This document shows, piece by piece, positions 13,483 to 24,520 of a stretch of DNA of 64,000 bases (the first letter of the stretch is position 1; every line of letters begins with the position of its first letter). Both the position numbers and the translations under genes were made by a program. The DNA is taken from positions 2,476,795 to 2,540,794 of the forward strand of contig JANPYM010000003.1 in assembly GCA_025890175.1 (NCBI GenBank), in the 5' to 3' direction. The notes beneath the pieces are model-generated. The model searched no databases. It had not been told where the DNA came from and saw only the letters and a program-made list of their open reading frames with translations. Source of the stretch: Ciborinia camelliae (lineage: Eukaryota > Ascomycota > Leotiomycetes > Helotiales > Sclerotiniaceae).

Positions 13483-15018
13483 CTTAGCAGCTGTAACTTT
13501 TGGAGGGGTCTGTGATAGCTTCCCAGTATCTGCCCGTTTGGTTAGCTTTAGCCTTGGTAAAGACATGGATAATGGAAGGGAATGGACTCAATGCAGAAAC
13601 ATTCCCAAGCATACAATAATGGAGGGGTAAAATTAAAGGTGTTGCGGATTATGAAAGTCGATGATTGTTCGCACGTAGGAAAGGGCAAAGGAAGGAAGAA
13701 AGGTACCTACCAGTTTGAAGTTGTGCGCAAATTTGAGGAAGAGTTTATGGTTGCCGTGGGGTAAAATGATTTGACTGGAGATAGTATAGAATTATCTATG
13801 AGAATGAGAATGAGAATGTACGGTACTGGAAAGAAGTTTCTTACTCTTCATACAATCAACAAATCAACCAATCTTTATGTGTGTATATCAAGAAAGTAAA
13901 TAACAAATTCTTCATCCACGGATTTTAAGTTTATCAGACCAAATCATCAAAAGGACGGTCTGTCTGTCGTTCAAGCAACAGGAATGATTACCGGTAGAGG
14001 AACTAGGTAGTAGGTAATAACTTGATGCGTTGTAAAGTATTATTGGATTGTATTTGTGTTGTTGACTTTTTGCACTTTAGCACCTTTTCCTCATAAAATT
14101 CAAGAAAGGGCCACCCCCCGTCACCATAAACCGTTACCCGTAACGACCGTAAACCCTGTAAATAGTCGCGTGCATTCATAAAAGTTGATGTTGTCAAGGG
14201 TGTAACGGTGAAAGTGTGCCTGAAGAAACAGAAACGCGTACAGTGTCAACATTCATAAAGAGACGGACGAACCAGCTTGAGACGTGGAACATTGAAGAAT
14301 TTGAAGAAAAAAATAATCCAATAATCCATCCATACCATACTCAACTCAACAAAAAGGGTATAAAAGAAGAATAAAAAAACAATACCGCGTCATAAATGTA
14401 AAGAAAAGGGTTAATGCACAACACAGCACAACACAATCAAACACAATCAAACACAATCAAACACAATCCAATCCAATGCAATCGAATCCAATAATACAAT
14501 AATCCGATCCTGTTTCATGTTCCTTCAATTAATCGAAAACTTCCCCTCCATCCCCATTCATTATTATATTCATCTGCTCGAGGTCATCTCCTCATCTCCT
14601 CATCTCCTCATCTCATTATTTCGATTCCATATAAGAACTTCTGCCCTTTACCGCCTATCGACAAATCCTAAAAAAGTTGTGGACACCCCGCGGTTCCAAG
14701 CATAACCTTACCTACCTAACCTTTACCTACCTTGCCTTACCTTTACCTTGCCGGTACGTGAGAGAAGAACGTGTGTAAGTAAGCGTGTGCAGACCGTGTG
14801 CAGACGTGCAGACGTGCAGAGTGAAAAGGCAAAAGCATAAAAATCACAAAAATCACAAAACCACAACGGATTATCTACCTATCTGCAAAGAGTTCATTAT
14901 CAGATATCAGAGTCAGAAACGAAACTTCAACATTTCGCTTGCCAGGCGCATTGCCTCGGAAGGAAGAAATTAATACCATTTTCGATTTCAACTTCATGTA
15001 TCGCATACAATAGTCGCC
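13483..15018. promoter_or_regulatory. Shared divergent intergenic region between the Stu2-type gene and nudF
   Basis: About 1.5 kb separates the two start codons, so both promoters must lie here. It holds simple repeats at 14431-14469 (acacaatcaa) and 14584-14614 (catctcct), pyrimidine-rich stretches, and a cluster of TACCTTACC words at about 14705-14755 upstream of nudF. No further gene was seen. I cannot name individual factor sites. Confidence 0.45.
14431..14469. repeat. Decamer tandem repeat (acacaatcaa)
   Basis: Nearly four head-to-tail copies of a 10-bp unit lie in the divergent promoter region. A further catctcct tandem follows at 14584-14614. Confidence 0.9.
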
Positions 15019-16516
15019 ATGAGCCAAATTCTGACGTCGCGGCAGGCCGAGGAGCTGTGAGTTGAACATATCTTCATCACATCTTCTAGATGGCTAATAC
15101 TACTCCCCAGGCACAAGTCTATGATAGCATACCTTACCTCAACGAACCTTTTACATAGTGCCGCGACGTTACGAGAAGAACTTGATATCGGCGAAAGCTT
15201 CGATTCTGCCACGAGTAAGAAGTATGAAGGTCTACTGGAGAAAAAATGGACAAGTGTGGTGCGGTTACAGAAGAAGGTGGGAATACTCGATACCAAGTTC
15301 GACTTTTATACTGATCATTGAGAAATAGATAATGGATCTTGAAACGAGAAATGCGGCTTTACAAAGTGAAATCGATAATGCAACACCCACATCTCTATCA
15401 AATCGAAATACCGATCCTGCAGCTTGGCTACCAAAATCACCAGCCAGGCACAACCTTCAGTCGCACAGGGAAGCAATTACATGTGTTGCGTTTCATCCAG
15501 TATTTTCATCGTTGGCATCAGGCTCGGAGGACTGCACTATCAAAATTTGGGATTGGGAGCTTGGAGAATTGGAACTCACTGTTAAAGGACACACAAGAGC
15601 AGTATTAGATGTTGATTTTGGTGGCCCCAGAGGAGGAACATTACTGGCATCGTGTTCCAGTGATCTTACTATCAAATTATGGGACCCTAGCGACCAGTAT
15701 AAAAATATTCGCACACTACCTGGACACGACCATTCTGTTTCAGCTGTACGATTCATACCTAGTGGAGCAGCGGGGTCACCTTCGTCAGGAAATCTTTTAG
15801 TATCAGCAAGTAGAGACAAAACTTTACGGATTTGGGATGTTTCCACGGGATATTGCGTCAAAACTATTCGAGGTCATGCGGATTGGGTTCGTGATGTAGC
15901 ACCTTCTTTTGATGGTCGATGGCTTCTATCTGCTGGAGTGGACCAGACTGCAAGAATCTGGGATGCCTCATCGGGAGATCTTAAGGCAACTTTGTTAGGC
16001 CATGAGAATACGATCGAATGTTGTGTATTTGCACCACCAGCAAGTTACACTCATCTAGCTGCTTTGGCAGGACTAAAGAAACCACCCGCAGCAAGTAGTT
16101 CCGCCGAATATGTCGCTACCGGAGCTCGAGACAAGAGTATTCGAATCTGGGATGCTCGTGGTACATTGATCAAAACACTGATTGGTCATGATAATTGGAT
16201 TAGAGCTCTTGTGTTCCATCCTGGTGGAAAATATTTACTAAGTGTGGCAGACGATAGAACATTGAGATGTTGGGATCTTGCCCAGGAAGGGAAATGTGTG
16301 AAGACGATAAGTGATTCGCATGGACATTTCGTCAGTTGTATGAGATGGGCTCCAAGCGTTATTAAAGATGTTCCTCTTATCAATGGGGAAAATGGCGTGG
16401 CAACCCCGATTAAGAATGGAACTGGGATGACGAAGAAAGAGGATGCAAAAGTAAGCATCCGATGTGTTATTGCGACGGGATGTGTGGACCAAGTTGTCCG
16501 AGTTTTCGCATCATGA
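15019..16516 (+). CDS. nudF: Nuclear distribution protein NudF/Pac1 (LIS1 orthologue)
   Basis: Exons 15019-15056, 15111-15276 and 15329-16516 give 463 aa, the usual LIS1 length. The start ATG ([13 protein letters not shown]) is followed after intron 1 by a LisH dimerisation motif (about residues 8-40, [20 protein letters not shown]). Intron 2 (15277-15328) joins [13 protein letters not shown], a short coiled coil. Seven WD40 repeats follow, with typical GH...WD spacing (for example [42 protein letters not shown]) and a C-terminal [11 protein letters not shown] blade. LIS1 binds dynein at microtubule plus ends and is needed for nuclear migration in hyphae. It is divergent from the microtubule polymerase gene. 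Confidence 0.96.
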
Positions 16517-18930
16517 CCACGTGCAAATGCATGTGCGATAGTATCATCCATAGGAGAATCACCAAGAGGGGATTTTGATATCAGAGCAGGAGGAGTTGGG
16601 GGAGTTCGCTCATACCAGAAGAATAAATTCCTTGCTCCGACTTGGCTATTGAAGGAATATTTCACGAACTTTATGCTTAGAATATGTGTAGGAGGAGCCG
16701 CATTGGTTAGCTTCTCTCAATTACAAATTCAATTTAATATGAAGAATAATTGGCTTCAAAACATAAAATCCTACACTCAAATGTAAAATAATCGTAGGTG
16801 GCCCCACTAGTACGCTTATTTGGGGAGAGCCCACCTGCAGGCTCTGCCTACCTACTGGACGAATATATTTTTCCGCGCAAATGCTTTTTTACACTTCAAG
16901 CCCGTCAGAATTAAAGCTAGTACCTTATTCTTACCTAGATTTTAGAAGCTACAATAGGAAATTTAGATTTTTTATTCCAGGATAATAAAAGGGCAAGATT
17001 TATGTTTATACTTATATTGTTGCACGCGTCACGTCAGCATACCTATATGGGAATAGCATCATGTATCAGCAATCAGATAAAAGAACTATACTGACCTGAA
17101 GAGAAAAAGATCCTCTTCGAGAGATCAATACCTATCTTATAGAAGGTGTGATCACGTGAGTAGCTACATGGCACTCACTAGGTAGAGGACAGGCATGACA
17201 GTAAGCGTAGGTACCTACCTAGAGATGAGAGAACGGCCCGCGGGGAGTATTCGCGATATAGCTAGCTAGTAGTTTGGAAGATCACGAAGTTTTAAATGGA
17301 AAGAAAGGTGGATCGGACCTTTCGTTTGTTGAACCTACCTAATGTTGTTATTGTGGGAGGAGAACTCGCGCAGGCTACCTACTAGGTAGCTAACTCGACT
17401 CTCGATCCCCATGGGTCTCGATAACGAAAAGAAGACGGGTCCTAGTCTGCGCTTTCTTCGATCATATATATACCTATATATATTACCGGATTCGAGGTCA
17501 CAATGGGAATGAATGACTGACTGAATGAATGAATGAATGGCACGACGAAGAAATCCATAGGTCGGGAATCATGCATGAAGAAACTCCGAGATGGGTTGGT
17601 TCATATGATATGACATGGTTGGTCTAAGGAGCGAATAAATTAAAAATAGGAGGGATATGTGGCCGGGGAGACAAATTTTGGGATAGAATGGTCCATATTA
17701 TAAGGATTCAGAAGGGGTTGAGGAGGGCATTAAAATGTCGATTGAACATGGGAGGAGTGTTTTTGCGGAGAAATGGGGATATAGGGATTGGAATTTGAGG
17801 GAGCAGGGACTGGTGAGTACAGATGCTTGGAGGGTTGAGAGGGATTAGTGAGGGTGGGTGAAGGGTTTTCAATGGTTCCGATGACAGTTTGATGATAAGG
17901 GGTGCTGGCTCTTGAGGTTATTTGGAATATTGACTTCATTTGAAGTATGAATATAGGCCAGCCTATTGCAAACCTTGGACCAAGCCCAAGGCGAGTTGGG
18001 GGGAGGGGAATGAAGAAAATTGCATTGGGGATATCGTGGCCATAGCATTTATGGGATCGGTATATATGGGTTTGGGAATATCGGGGCTATGGATAGTATT
18101 GTAGAATGGGAATGTAAGTACGGGTTCGGCGGGATATCTAATGATGCGAGCATTTTCTTCATCTCTATCGGGGGGCGAATACTAGGGATTCGAGGTTGTA
18201 TTATAGAGCGTATGCCATTTGCATATAGGAGATGGAATGAACATTCATTGTGGCCAAATCGGAATATTGAACCGAAGGGAATCTTGAAGGCGGATTGGGA
18301 TAGTGAGAGGTTGTGATCATGGTAGGCATCACTTGGAGAAAGACGACGCAGAGCCTCGCAAGACTCGTAACAAACCCAGTCGATCTTATTTATCTTCCGG
18401 ATATATATGGAACATTGAAGTGTCGAAGATTAGGATATTATCGGCATAGAACTCATAGGTTGTCGCAGAGCTGTTGTATTTGGAATAGAACTTTCCAAAG
18501 CGAACAGCAGCTAAGATTTTCTTTCATATAATGGCACAGTGTTACTCTAACTGTAGTTTATTCATTCTCGCAGCCCCTTGATTATTGATGGCGTATGGAC
18601 ACACTTTATCTTTCCTTCTACCTCAGACACGAAGTGGGCAGCAGATCTAGCATAGAGATCGATTTGCAAGTTCTTCGCCATAGTTTGCATACTTAAAAGC
18701 ACCTGGGATTCATTTCTTTTCTTCTTGATTCCTCACCCATCCTCACCAGCACTTAAAACGCCCTAGAAAAATGCCACCGGACTGGCGAGTTGTCATCCAG
18801 ATTGGGAATCCCCGCCAGTACTCAAAACGCGCCAGAAAATGCCAATATATGAAATATAAAAGCTCTTGTGCCAAATATTTCAAGCACCAACAGAAGTTCT
18901 ATACGCCCTCCTGCCCGCCTGCCTTGAAAA
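16517..18930. other. Intergenic, no supported gene
   Basis: AT-leaning spacer after nudF with many TACCTA/TAGGTA words and short tracts such as gaatgaatg (about 17520-17540). A pair of related 30-base segments at about 18750-18780 and 18808-18840 (aaaacgc...agaaaatgcca) forms an imperfect direct repeat. The open frames have skewed composition and no recognisable domains. Confidence 0.5.
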
Positions 18931-19985
18931 TCAATTTAAGGGATTAAACTGATGTCCGCTTTTGCCTTCTAGTTCCCACCGAAAGAACTCTGAGATGTCA
19001 AACCTAGTGACATTATTCTCAAATGTTGGGCTATCCAGCTTTCCGAAGTCTTCCCCGCTTCTTTGTTCTATTAATCTTATACATTGCCTGTAAAGTTCAA
19101 CATATACCAAGCGACTTCTGAGTATCTTACCAGCGCTGCGAAGGGGTGGATTGTTGGATTTTGGGTTCTGGAATTTGATGATGTATATTTTAAATACTAT
19201 CATAAAAATCAAAACGCGACTTCATCTTCTTGCGCCAGGTAGTTTTTTGGGTTTCTGCACGTTTGATATTATTACCAATTTCCAGCTCTCGAATGCTCAC
19301 CTATCTGCCTGTAATGTTCGTATTCGAGACGGAAATATCCATTGCTAGATAGTATCTCGCCTCGATGGACCAAATATCAAATGCGACACCTTCCAGCCGA
19401 ATTATGCCATCTGCAGATCTTTCAGCTACAAGCTGTTGTAAAGCTTCGAGTACCCCCCTTATGTAGATTAACTCCCAACTCTCTGCAAAAGTTCTGCAGC
19501 ACTCTGTTGACTGCACAAAAACGAGGGAAGATCGGCACATCTTCTTTTGCACACACCAGCCGATGGATACTCCAGATAGGTTTTTTTTCGGGGTGATAAT
19601 TCGATACGGTCGTGATATAAACAGTTTTCGACACCGATGGGCACCAACCAATTTTTACCTTTGGTTTTCACACCTGGAAAGATCTGAAATGGGCAAACAG
19701 ATATTAGCAACCAAACACCGCATGTAGACAAACAGCTGAAGAAACTGAAGAACCTTCGGTTCTTCAGGACACCCTTACCTTGTTGAAACGTTCGCAGATC
19801 AAGCATTGCGACGTTGCGATACGAGTTCTTCATTGTATATTGGGGTGACAATGATAATAGATACCATTTGAGCCGTTCACTTTTCCATCGACTTCGGATT
19901 CCATTAGGCCACCTCGTAAGATCTGAGATGTCCAAATGAATATGAGCACCCAATACCGCATGTTAACAAACAACTGAATACCTCG
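18931..19985 (-). pseudogene. Unidentified minus-strand gene relic
   Basis: Several minus-strand open frames lie in succession with intron-like joints. One exon-like piece begins with an ATG near 19836 (MKNSYRNVAMLDLRTFQQ) and ends at a GTAAGG donor at about 19780. After an acceptor near 19687 the frame continues as IFPGVKTKGKNWLVPIGVEN. Further frames follow at 19301-19651 and 18931-19212 (ending EGKSGHQFNPLN). I do not recognise the protein. The first piece has an inverted copy at 20403-20461 and a degraded third copy near 20090-20122, which suggests duplicated and broken gene fragments. A real low-expressed gene with several introns remains possible. Confidence 0.35.
19776..19836 (-). repeat. 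Repeat copy 1 (minus orientation)
   Basis: A roughly 55-60 base block, nearly identical in inverted orientation to 20403-20461. It contains an ATG and an in-frame exon-like segment followed by a GTAAG donor. A shorter, diverged copy in the same orientation lies at about 20090-20122. Confidence 0.8.
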
Positions 19986-20089
19986 AACCTGAAGAACCGC
20001 TCTTCAGTTTCTTCAGAACAGGATATATCTAGGGGCCCAAATTCCCTCATTTCCAGTTCTTTTTCTTTTCCTTCTCATAGTACTTTTAG

Positions 20090-20122
20090 CCTGTTGAAAC
20101 GTTTCGCAGATCAAGCATTTGT
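20090..20122 (-). repeat. Repeat copy 2, degraded
   Basis: A shorter diverged copy of the 19776-19836 block in the same orientation (ctgttgaaacgtttcgcag shared apart from one inserted t). Downstream context also matches: a gccacct...gatctg word occurs after both copies, at about 19905-19925 and 20150-20168. Confidence 0.7.
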
Positions 20123-20402
20123 TGCCACCATTTCCCACCTAAACTTAGGCCACCTGGCGAGATCTGGTGTGATCAACTGTGAAGCCTTTGATCACATCAA
20201 ATCTACAATCCCAACAGCCACGAAATAATTAAAAGTCGATTTCATTCTCATCGTTCACATTCAAACACACATGATTCTTCTTCAAGCCCCAGCTAACAAG
20301 CCAGGTAAAGCTCAATGAAAAAAATCCCGAGGGAGGCAATCAAAAATTCCGCCGACCAGGTCCCCGAAGGAAACTGGACGATTCTCGTCGCCCCGATGTG
20401 CA

Positions 20403-20461
20403 ATGGAGGACTCGTATCGCAACGTCGCAATGCTTGATCTGCGAACGTTTCAACAAGGTAA
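20403..20461 (+). repeat. Repeat copy 3, inverted, exon-like
   Basis: Plus-strand copy of the same block. The ATG at 20403 opens MEDSYRNVAMLDLRTFQQ and runs to a GTAAGTATG donor, so the exon and its splice site are both preserved. No downstream exon was identified. Copies 1 and 3 face away from each other about 570 bases apart. Confidence 0.75.
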
Positions 20462-21415
20462 GTATGAGGAGAAAGAAAAAAAGAATTTGAAAGGAGGGGA
20501 ATTGGGCACCTTCATATAGATTTCTGGAAATGGTCCGTGCGAGCGCTTCAGTGCATATGCGACAAACATGGCTTGATTTGGGTTAGTTCGATAATATGGG
20601 TCTGGAAGGATGGTGCAGATGGAGAGTCCATGTTTAATTTTGATGAATTCCTCAAAAAAAAAAAAAAGAGTAATGTTCAATCATTTTGATTTTGATATCG
20701 ATATTGACTTCAAATATTAGCGAAGGGGTTTTATACTTTCAATATGGTTACCAGTAGTAGTTGAAATAGAAAAGAGGACTTGAGTGAAGATTTGAAGAGT
20801 ACCTTAAGGTACCTTCCAGTTCATCAACAGGAGAACAGGAATAAGAACGCACAACGCGCAAATTTCAACACTACCTCGCGTCAATTGACAGTTCCAAGGT
20901 TTACTTCATTTTCTTTACAACCATTTATTTATTGTGAAGATATTATTTTATCATGAAGATAAATAAATACCTACCTTACCTGCGATTGATCATTAATACC
21001 TGATCAATTACATTTTGTATCATTCAGGACTTTTCGTTATTATTCTTATTATCTTCCCATTTTCATTTCAACATTTACTTCCAAAACATTGAAGCTGGCG
21101 GCGCCGCGGCAGTGATATTACTTGAAGGTTGCCAATCTTCGGCTCTCAACTTTTGTTTGAATACCTACCTACCTATCGAAAGGCAGTACATTACAACTTT
21201 TCTTGCACAACCATTTAGAATGGCATGTTCTCAGTTACCAGCAGTGATGAGCTCGTATGACTTTGTTTGTCTTCAGTAGTATTCTTTTTCCAGATAGCCA
21301 AGTCATCGGTGTGAGCACACTAAAATGTTTCTTTTTATTCTTCATCATCAGGTAATGTTCTCTCTACATGGTTTCTCACATGCGTCCACCATCATATTGA
21401 ATTTGATCTAGATTT
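20462..21415. other. Intergenic, no supported gene
   Basis: AT-rich sequence with an A-run near 20655, TACCTACC words and no coding frame I can support. Confidence 0.5.
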
Positions 21416-22225
21416 CCCCTGGGTACAAACCAACCAGTCTTATCTCCGCCGCGAGTGATAGAATCAATGAGAGAATTCTTCCAACTGAGGTTGCAGAGAA
21501 AGGAAGGAACATATTTACTCAGGGTGGTTGGTCGTTTGGCGTGTGTTGCTGACTCCTAATTTATCACTATTCAAGCAAGAAGCCTAGTCGAAGATGATTC
21601 TACATGTGCTATTGGGAATGACGAGACCGTATCTATCCAGGAGAACGAGCACACCCGTTCATTCCATTGGACAACTGCATATGAACAATGTTATCTACAG
21701 GCCCAGATGATTTGTGAGTTCTGAATATCCTATGCTCTCTCAAACAATCAAATGTACTAACTCTTCTAACTTCAGGTTGCAAGACCACAGATTTTTACCT
21801 TCATATCTGCTCCATATGACTGGTCTTTCGGGGTGTATTGCTGACTCCTAATCTATCACTGTACAATTCAGAAGCGTAGTCGGAGATAATGCTATCTATG
21901 CCACAGGAATCATGGAGTCCGAATATGTTTACGAGGATGTGCTTCTGCGTGTCTGATAGATGTGCAACTACAATACTATATCGCCAAGCTTGAATGACTT
22001 GTGAGTTCTCATTATCTCGAATCCCCTGAAATAACCAAATGTGCTAACTCTTTTGGGTTCAGGTGGATGTAAGGTTAAGGATCATTACCTAGTACCTTCA
22101 TATCTGCGAGCCACATTGCCCCAGCGGACCTTTACCGAACGCGGCATAATACTCCCAACCATTCTTACAAGTAGATCCACACGGTCAACTCAATGCCACA
22201 ATGCACTGGTCATCAATTTTTGCTG
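21416..22225 (+). pseudogene. Broken multi-exon gene with a tandem duplication of about 290 bp
   Basis: A frame (ISAASDRINERILPTEVAEK onward) leads to GGWSFG, then a GTGTGT donor, a ctgactcctaat branch-like stretch and an acceptor near 21575. The next frame (SLVEDDSTCAIGNDETVSI) ends at a GTGAGT donor near 21712 and resumes after an acceptor near 21777. The same order (WSFG, donor, ctgactcctaat, acceptor, later GTGAGTTCT donor and CTAACTCTT branch) recurs about 290 bases downstream, so exons and introns were duplicated together. The second unit contains stops. I do not recognise the product. Confidence 0.4.
21526..22110. repeat. Two diverged tandem units, about 290 bp each
   Basis: Unit 1 runs about 21526-21817 and unit 2 about 21818-22110. 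The shared landmarks are ttgctgactcctaat (21544 and 21836) and tgtgagttct (21711 and 21997), with matching spacing. The two have diverged considerably between landmarks. Confidence 0.65.
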
Positions 22226-22763
22226 AAGATTTTGTACCTCACCGTCGAGAACATCTATCACTACAAGGAAAAGCTTCAAATTTTTGCCACAAGCCGCACG
22301 TCCAGAATAGTGGACATTAGGATGAGTTGCTCTCTAAAACATCATTTGAGATAACAATCAATATAGATGTTCACACCCGGAAGACATTCAATTACAAGAT
22401 ATTGGCTGCAGAAAGGAATTCTTCAGGATTGAAGAGGTGGTAAACTATTGGATGTTACTTCATGTTCAATCGTCGGGCGGAAATTCTCCATTATGTAGAA
22501 GATCTCTTGCTTGGATCGAATACAACGTAAGCTTTCAGACTCAAGGTGTTGTGCTGGTCATTTGGTACAGTATATCCCCCGAAGGGCTTGCATTTCAATT
22601 ATCAAAGTTCCGGCTACTTCCGCGGCCTATAATTTCTGATCATATGCAGAAATAGGTGTTCAGATGTACTTTTTGAAGAGTCTATGGGTTCTGATTACGC
22701 TTCATTTCAGAGAGAGTTGACTAAGGTTGGAGATTTAAAGCAACAATGACCGTAAGTCATGAT

Positions 22764-22905
22764 TGGTGCCTCTAGCTCAGGCATGGAACTTAGTCAAAAA
22801 CCCGATTGCAACTAGAGAAGGATGTAAGACAATCGGTGCCCTAGTTCAGGCATGGAGCTTTATCAAATGATCATTTAGAGAGGATGCAAGACAGTATCGA
22901 GTGCT
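22764..22905. repeat. Imperfect tandem duplication of about 69 bp
   Basis: Two copies of a segment with ggtgcc..tag.tcaggcatgga and ...gagaggatg.aagaca landmarks sit head to tail. No reading frame spans them. Confidence 0.7.
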
Positions 22906-23443
22906 CCTTCAGGTATATGACGGTTACCCCTCGGGACCTTTGAAGCCGAAAAGGGGTGTGTTTTGTTTATTGAGAATTGTTCTCATCGAGGAGTTTGACC
23001 AGAATAGAAAGTCGAATTGAACCCGGCTGAGTATCTACTTTGGCAGACCATGTTGATCTCCAAATCTCCGAGGATCCATGGACGTATTTTTGGTGTCGCG
23101 AATGTTCATAGGTGTGACGTCCTCGCCACGTTTCCCATCGACCTGGCCGGTCGTCTATACCACCATTTGCTTAGGCCCGCGCTTTGTTTTCCAGGACATA
23201 GAGATCCTTGAGCTCGCAACACGATTCAAGCACGACAGCCTCATGTGAATACCTTCCAAAGCCACTTGATGTTTTCCCCTCCGCTGCGGAAATGAAATGA
23301 CCTGGAACTCTCTGGAAGACAATTTTCTGCATATCAGTCATGTGAAAGCATTTTTATCGCGGATACCTATCCAAGCGACGAGTCAGATGGGTGCGGAAGA
23401 CCGGGTGTTTGGGAAGTATTAATTCATTGCCTGACCTGGAAAT

Positions 23444-23817
23444 GAACTGTTGACTCATTATTAGTTTACTTCGTCCATTTCTTACTTGACATTGAGCCAA
23501 AGGACTCGCAACTTAGGAAACTGGATGACAAATTGAAAGTTTTTGATAGTTTGGATTATTCATTTAGGTATTGTCCTGATTCGGCTCCCTATTATAGTTT
23601 TTACCTCCTCGGCTATGAAATGGGAGCAACCATGATGCTGAACTTGGGGTGTGAAGGCCTTTCGAGGCCCAAGAAATTCATTCATCTAAATTCATCTTTA
23701 ACTCCAATTCCTTTGTCCTTGGAACATGTATTCGATGTTCGACCTATTCTAGAAGATATTTCTGTGGATCAGACCGAGGGAGATGCCCAATCATCTGTTC
23801 TCTTCACTTCATAAGAC
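23444..23817 (+). other. Isolated open frame, possible gene fragment
   Basis: An uninterrupted frame of about 120 codons without an initial ATG until deep inside. It includes FRYCPDSAPYYSFYLLGYEM and ends ...DAQSSVLFTS. Composition looks protein-like, but I recognise no domain and see no flanking splice-joined exons. It may be an exon of a decayed gene. Confidence 0.25.
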
Positions 23818-24520
23818 TTTTCTCTAATGTTTATTCAGCACAGCAGACATCTGACGTTGGCAGTTGGCAGACGGACAACGAAAGTGAGTGAGCCTAAATG
23901 TGTTAAGACAAGTGGAGAGATTGGGGGTATCTTTTTTTATGAGATACCTTGGAAAATGGTGTCTCTTGTAAATTCTAAAACTTGGGCCATTAATGATTTA
24001 GGATGAGATCTTGTGGAGATGTCAACTGATTTGAGCAATAAATTCACTGCCATGTCACAGAATCTACTTGAGGTTGTTTCTCTCCATATAGAACATTTGA
24101 AAATTTGATCAGCTAATCTAGGACAATAATAACAGCAGATGCTAGCTACCTTGCAATATTCACTTATCTCTTTTTCAAAAATTTGAAAGCCAGTTCTTTT
24201 ATTGTGGGCTTTGTATGTGGGCATTTGGGCTGCCACCACAGGGCGAGAACAGCCTTGGAGGTGAACATGCTAGGACTCTTGAGAGTTGACCTCTATCATC
24301 ATTTCACTTCCACAAATTCATTTGTTAAACTTCTCCCTTTTGATCCAATAATGAGCCAAACATAGATAGAGGCACAACCTCACTTAATTCTCTTTTGTTA
24401 CCCCCCTCGGAACTGGATATTTAAGAAGGTCCACCTTCGATAATTCCTCTTGATCTACAACTCTTTAACTTCAACTTCAACAATCAAAAATATCTGAAAG
24501 AGATTGAAAGATTCGAAACC

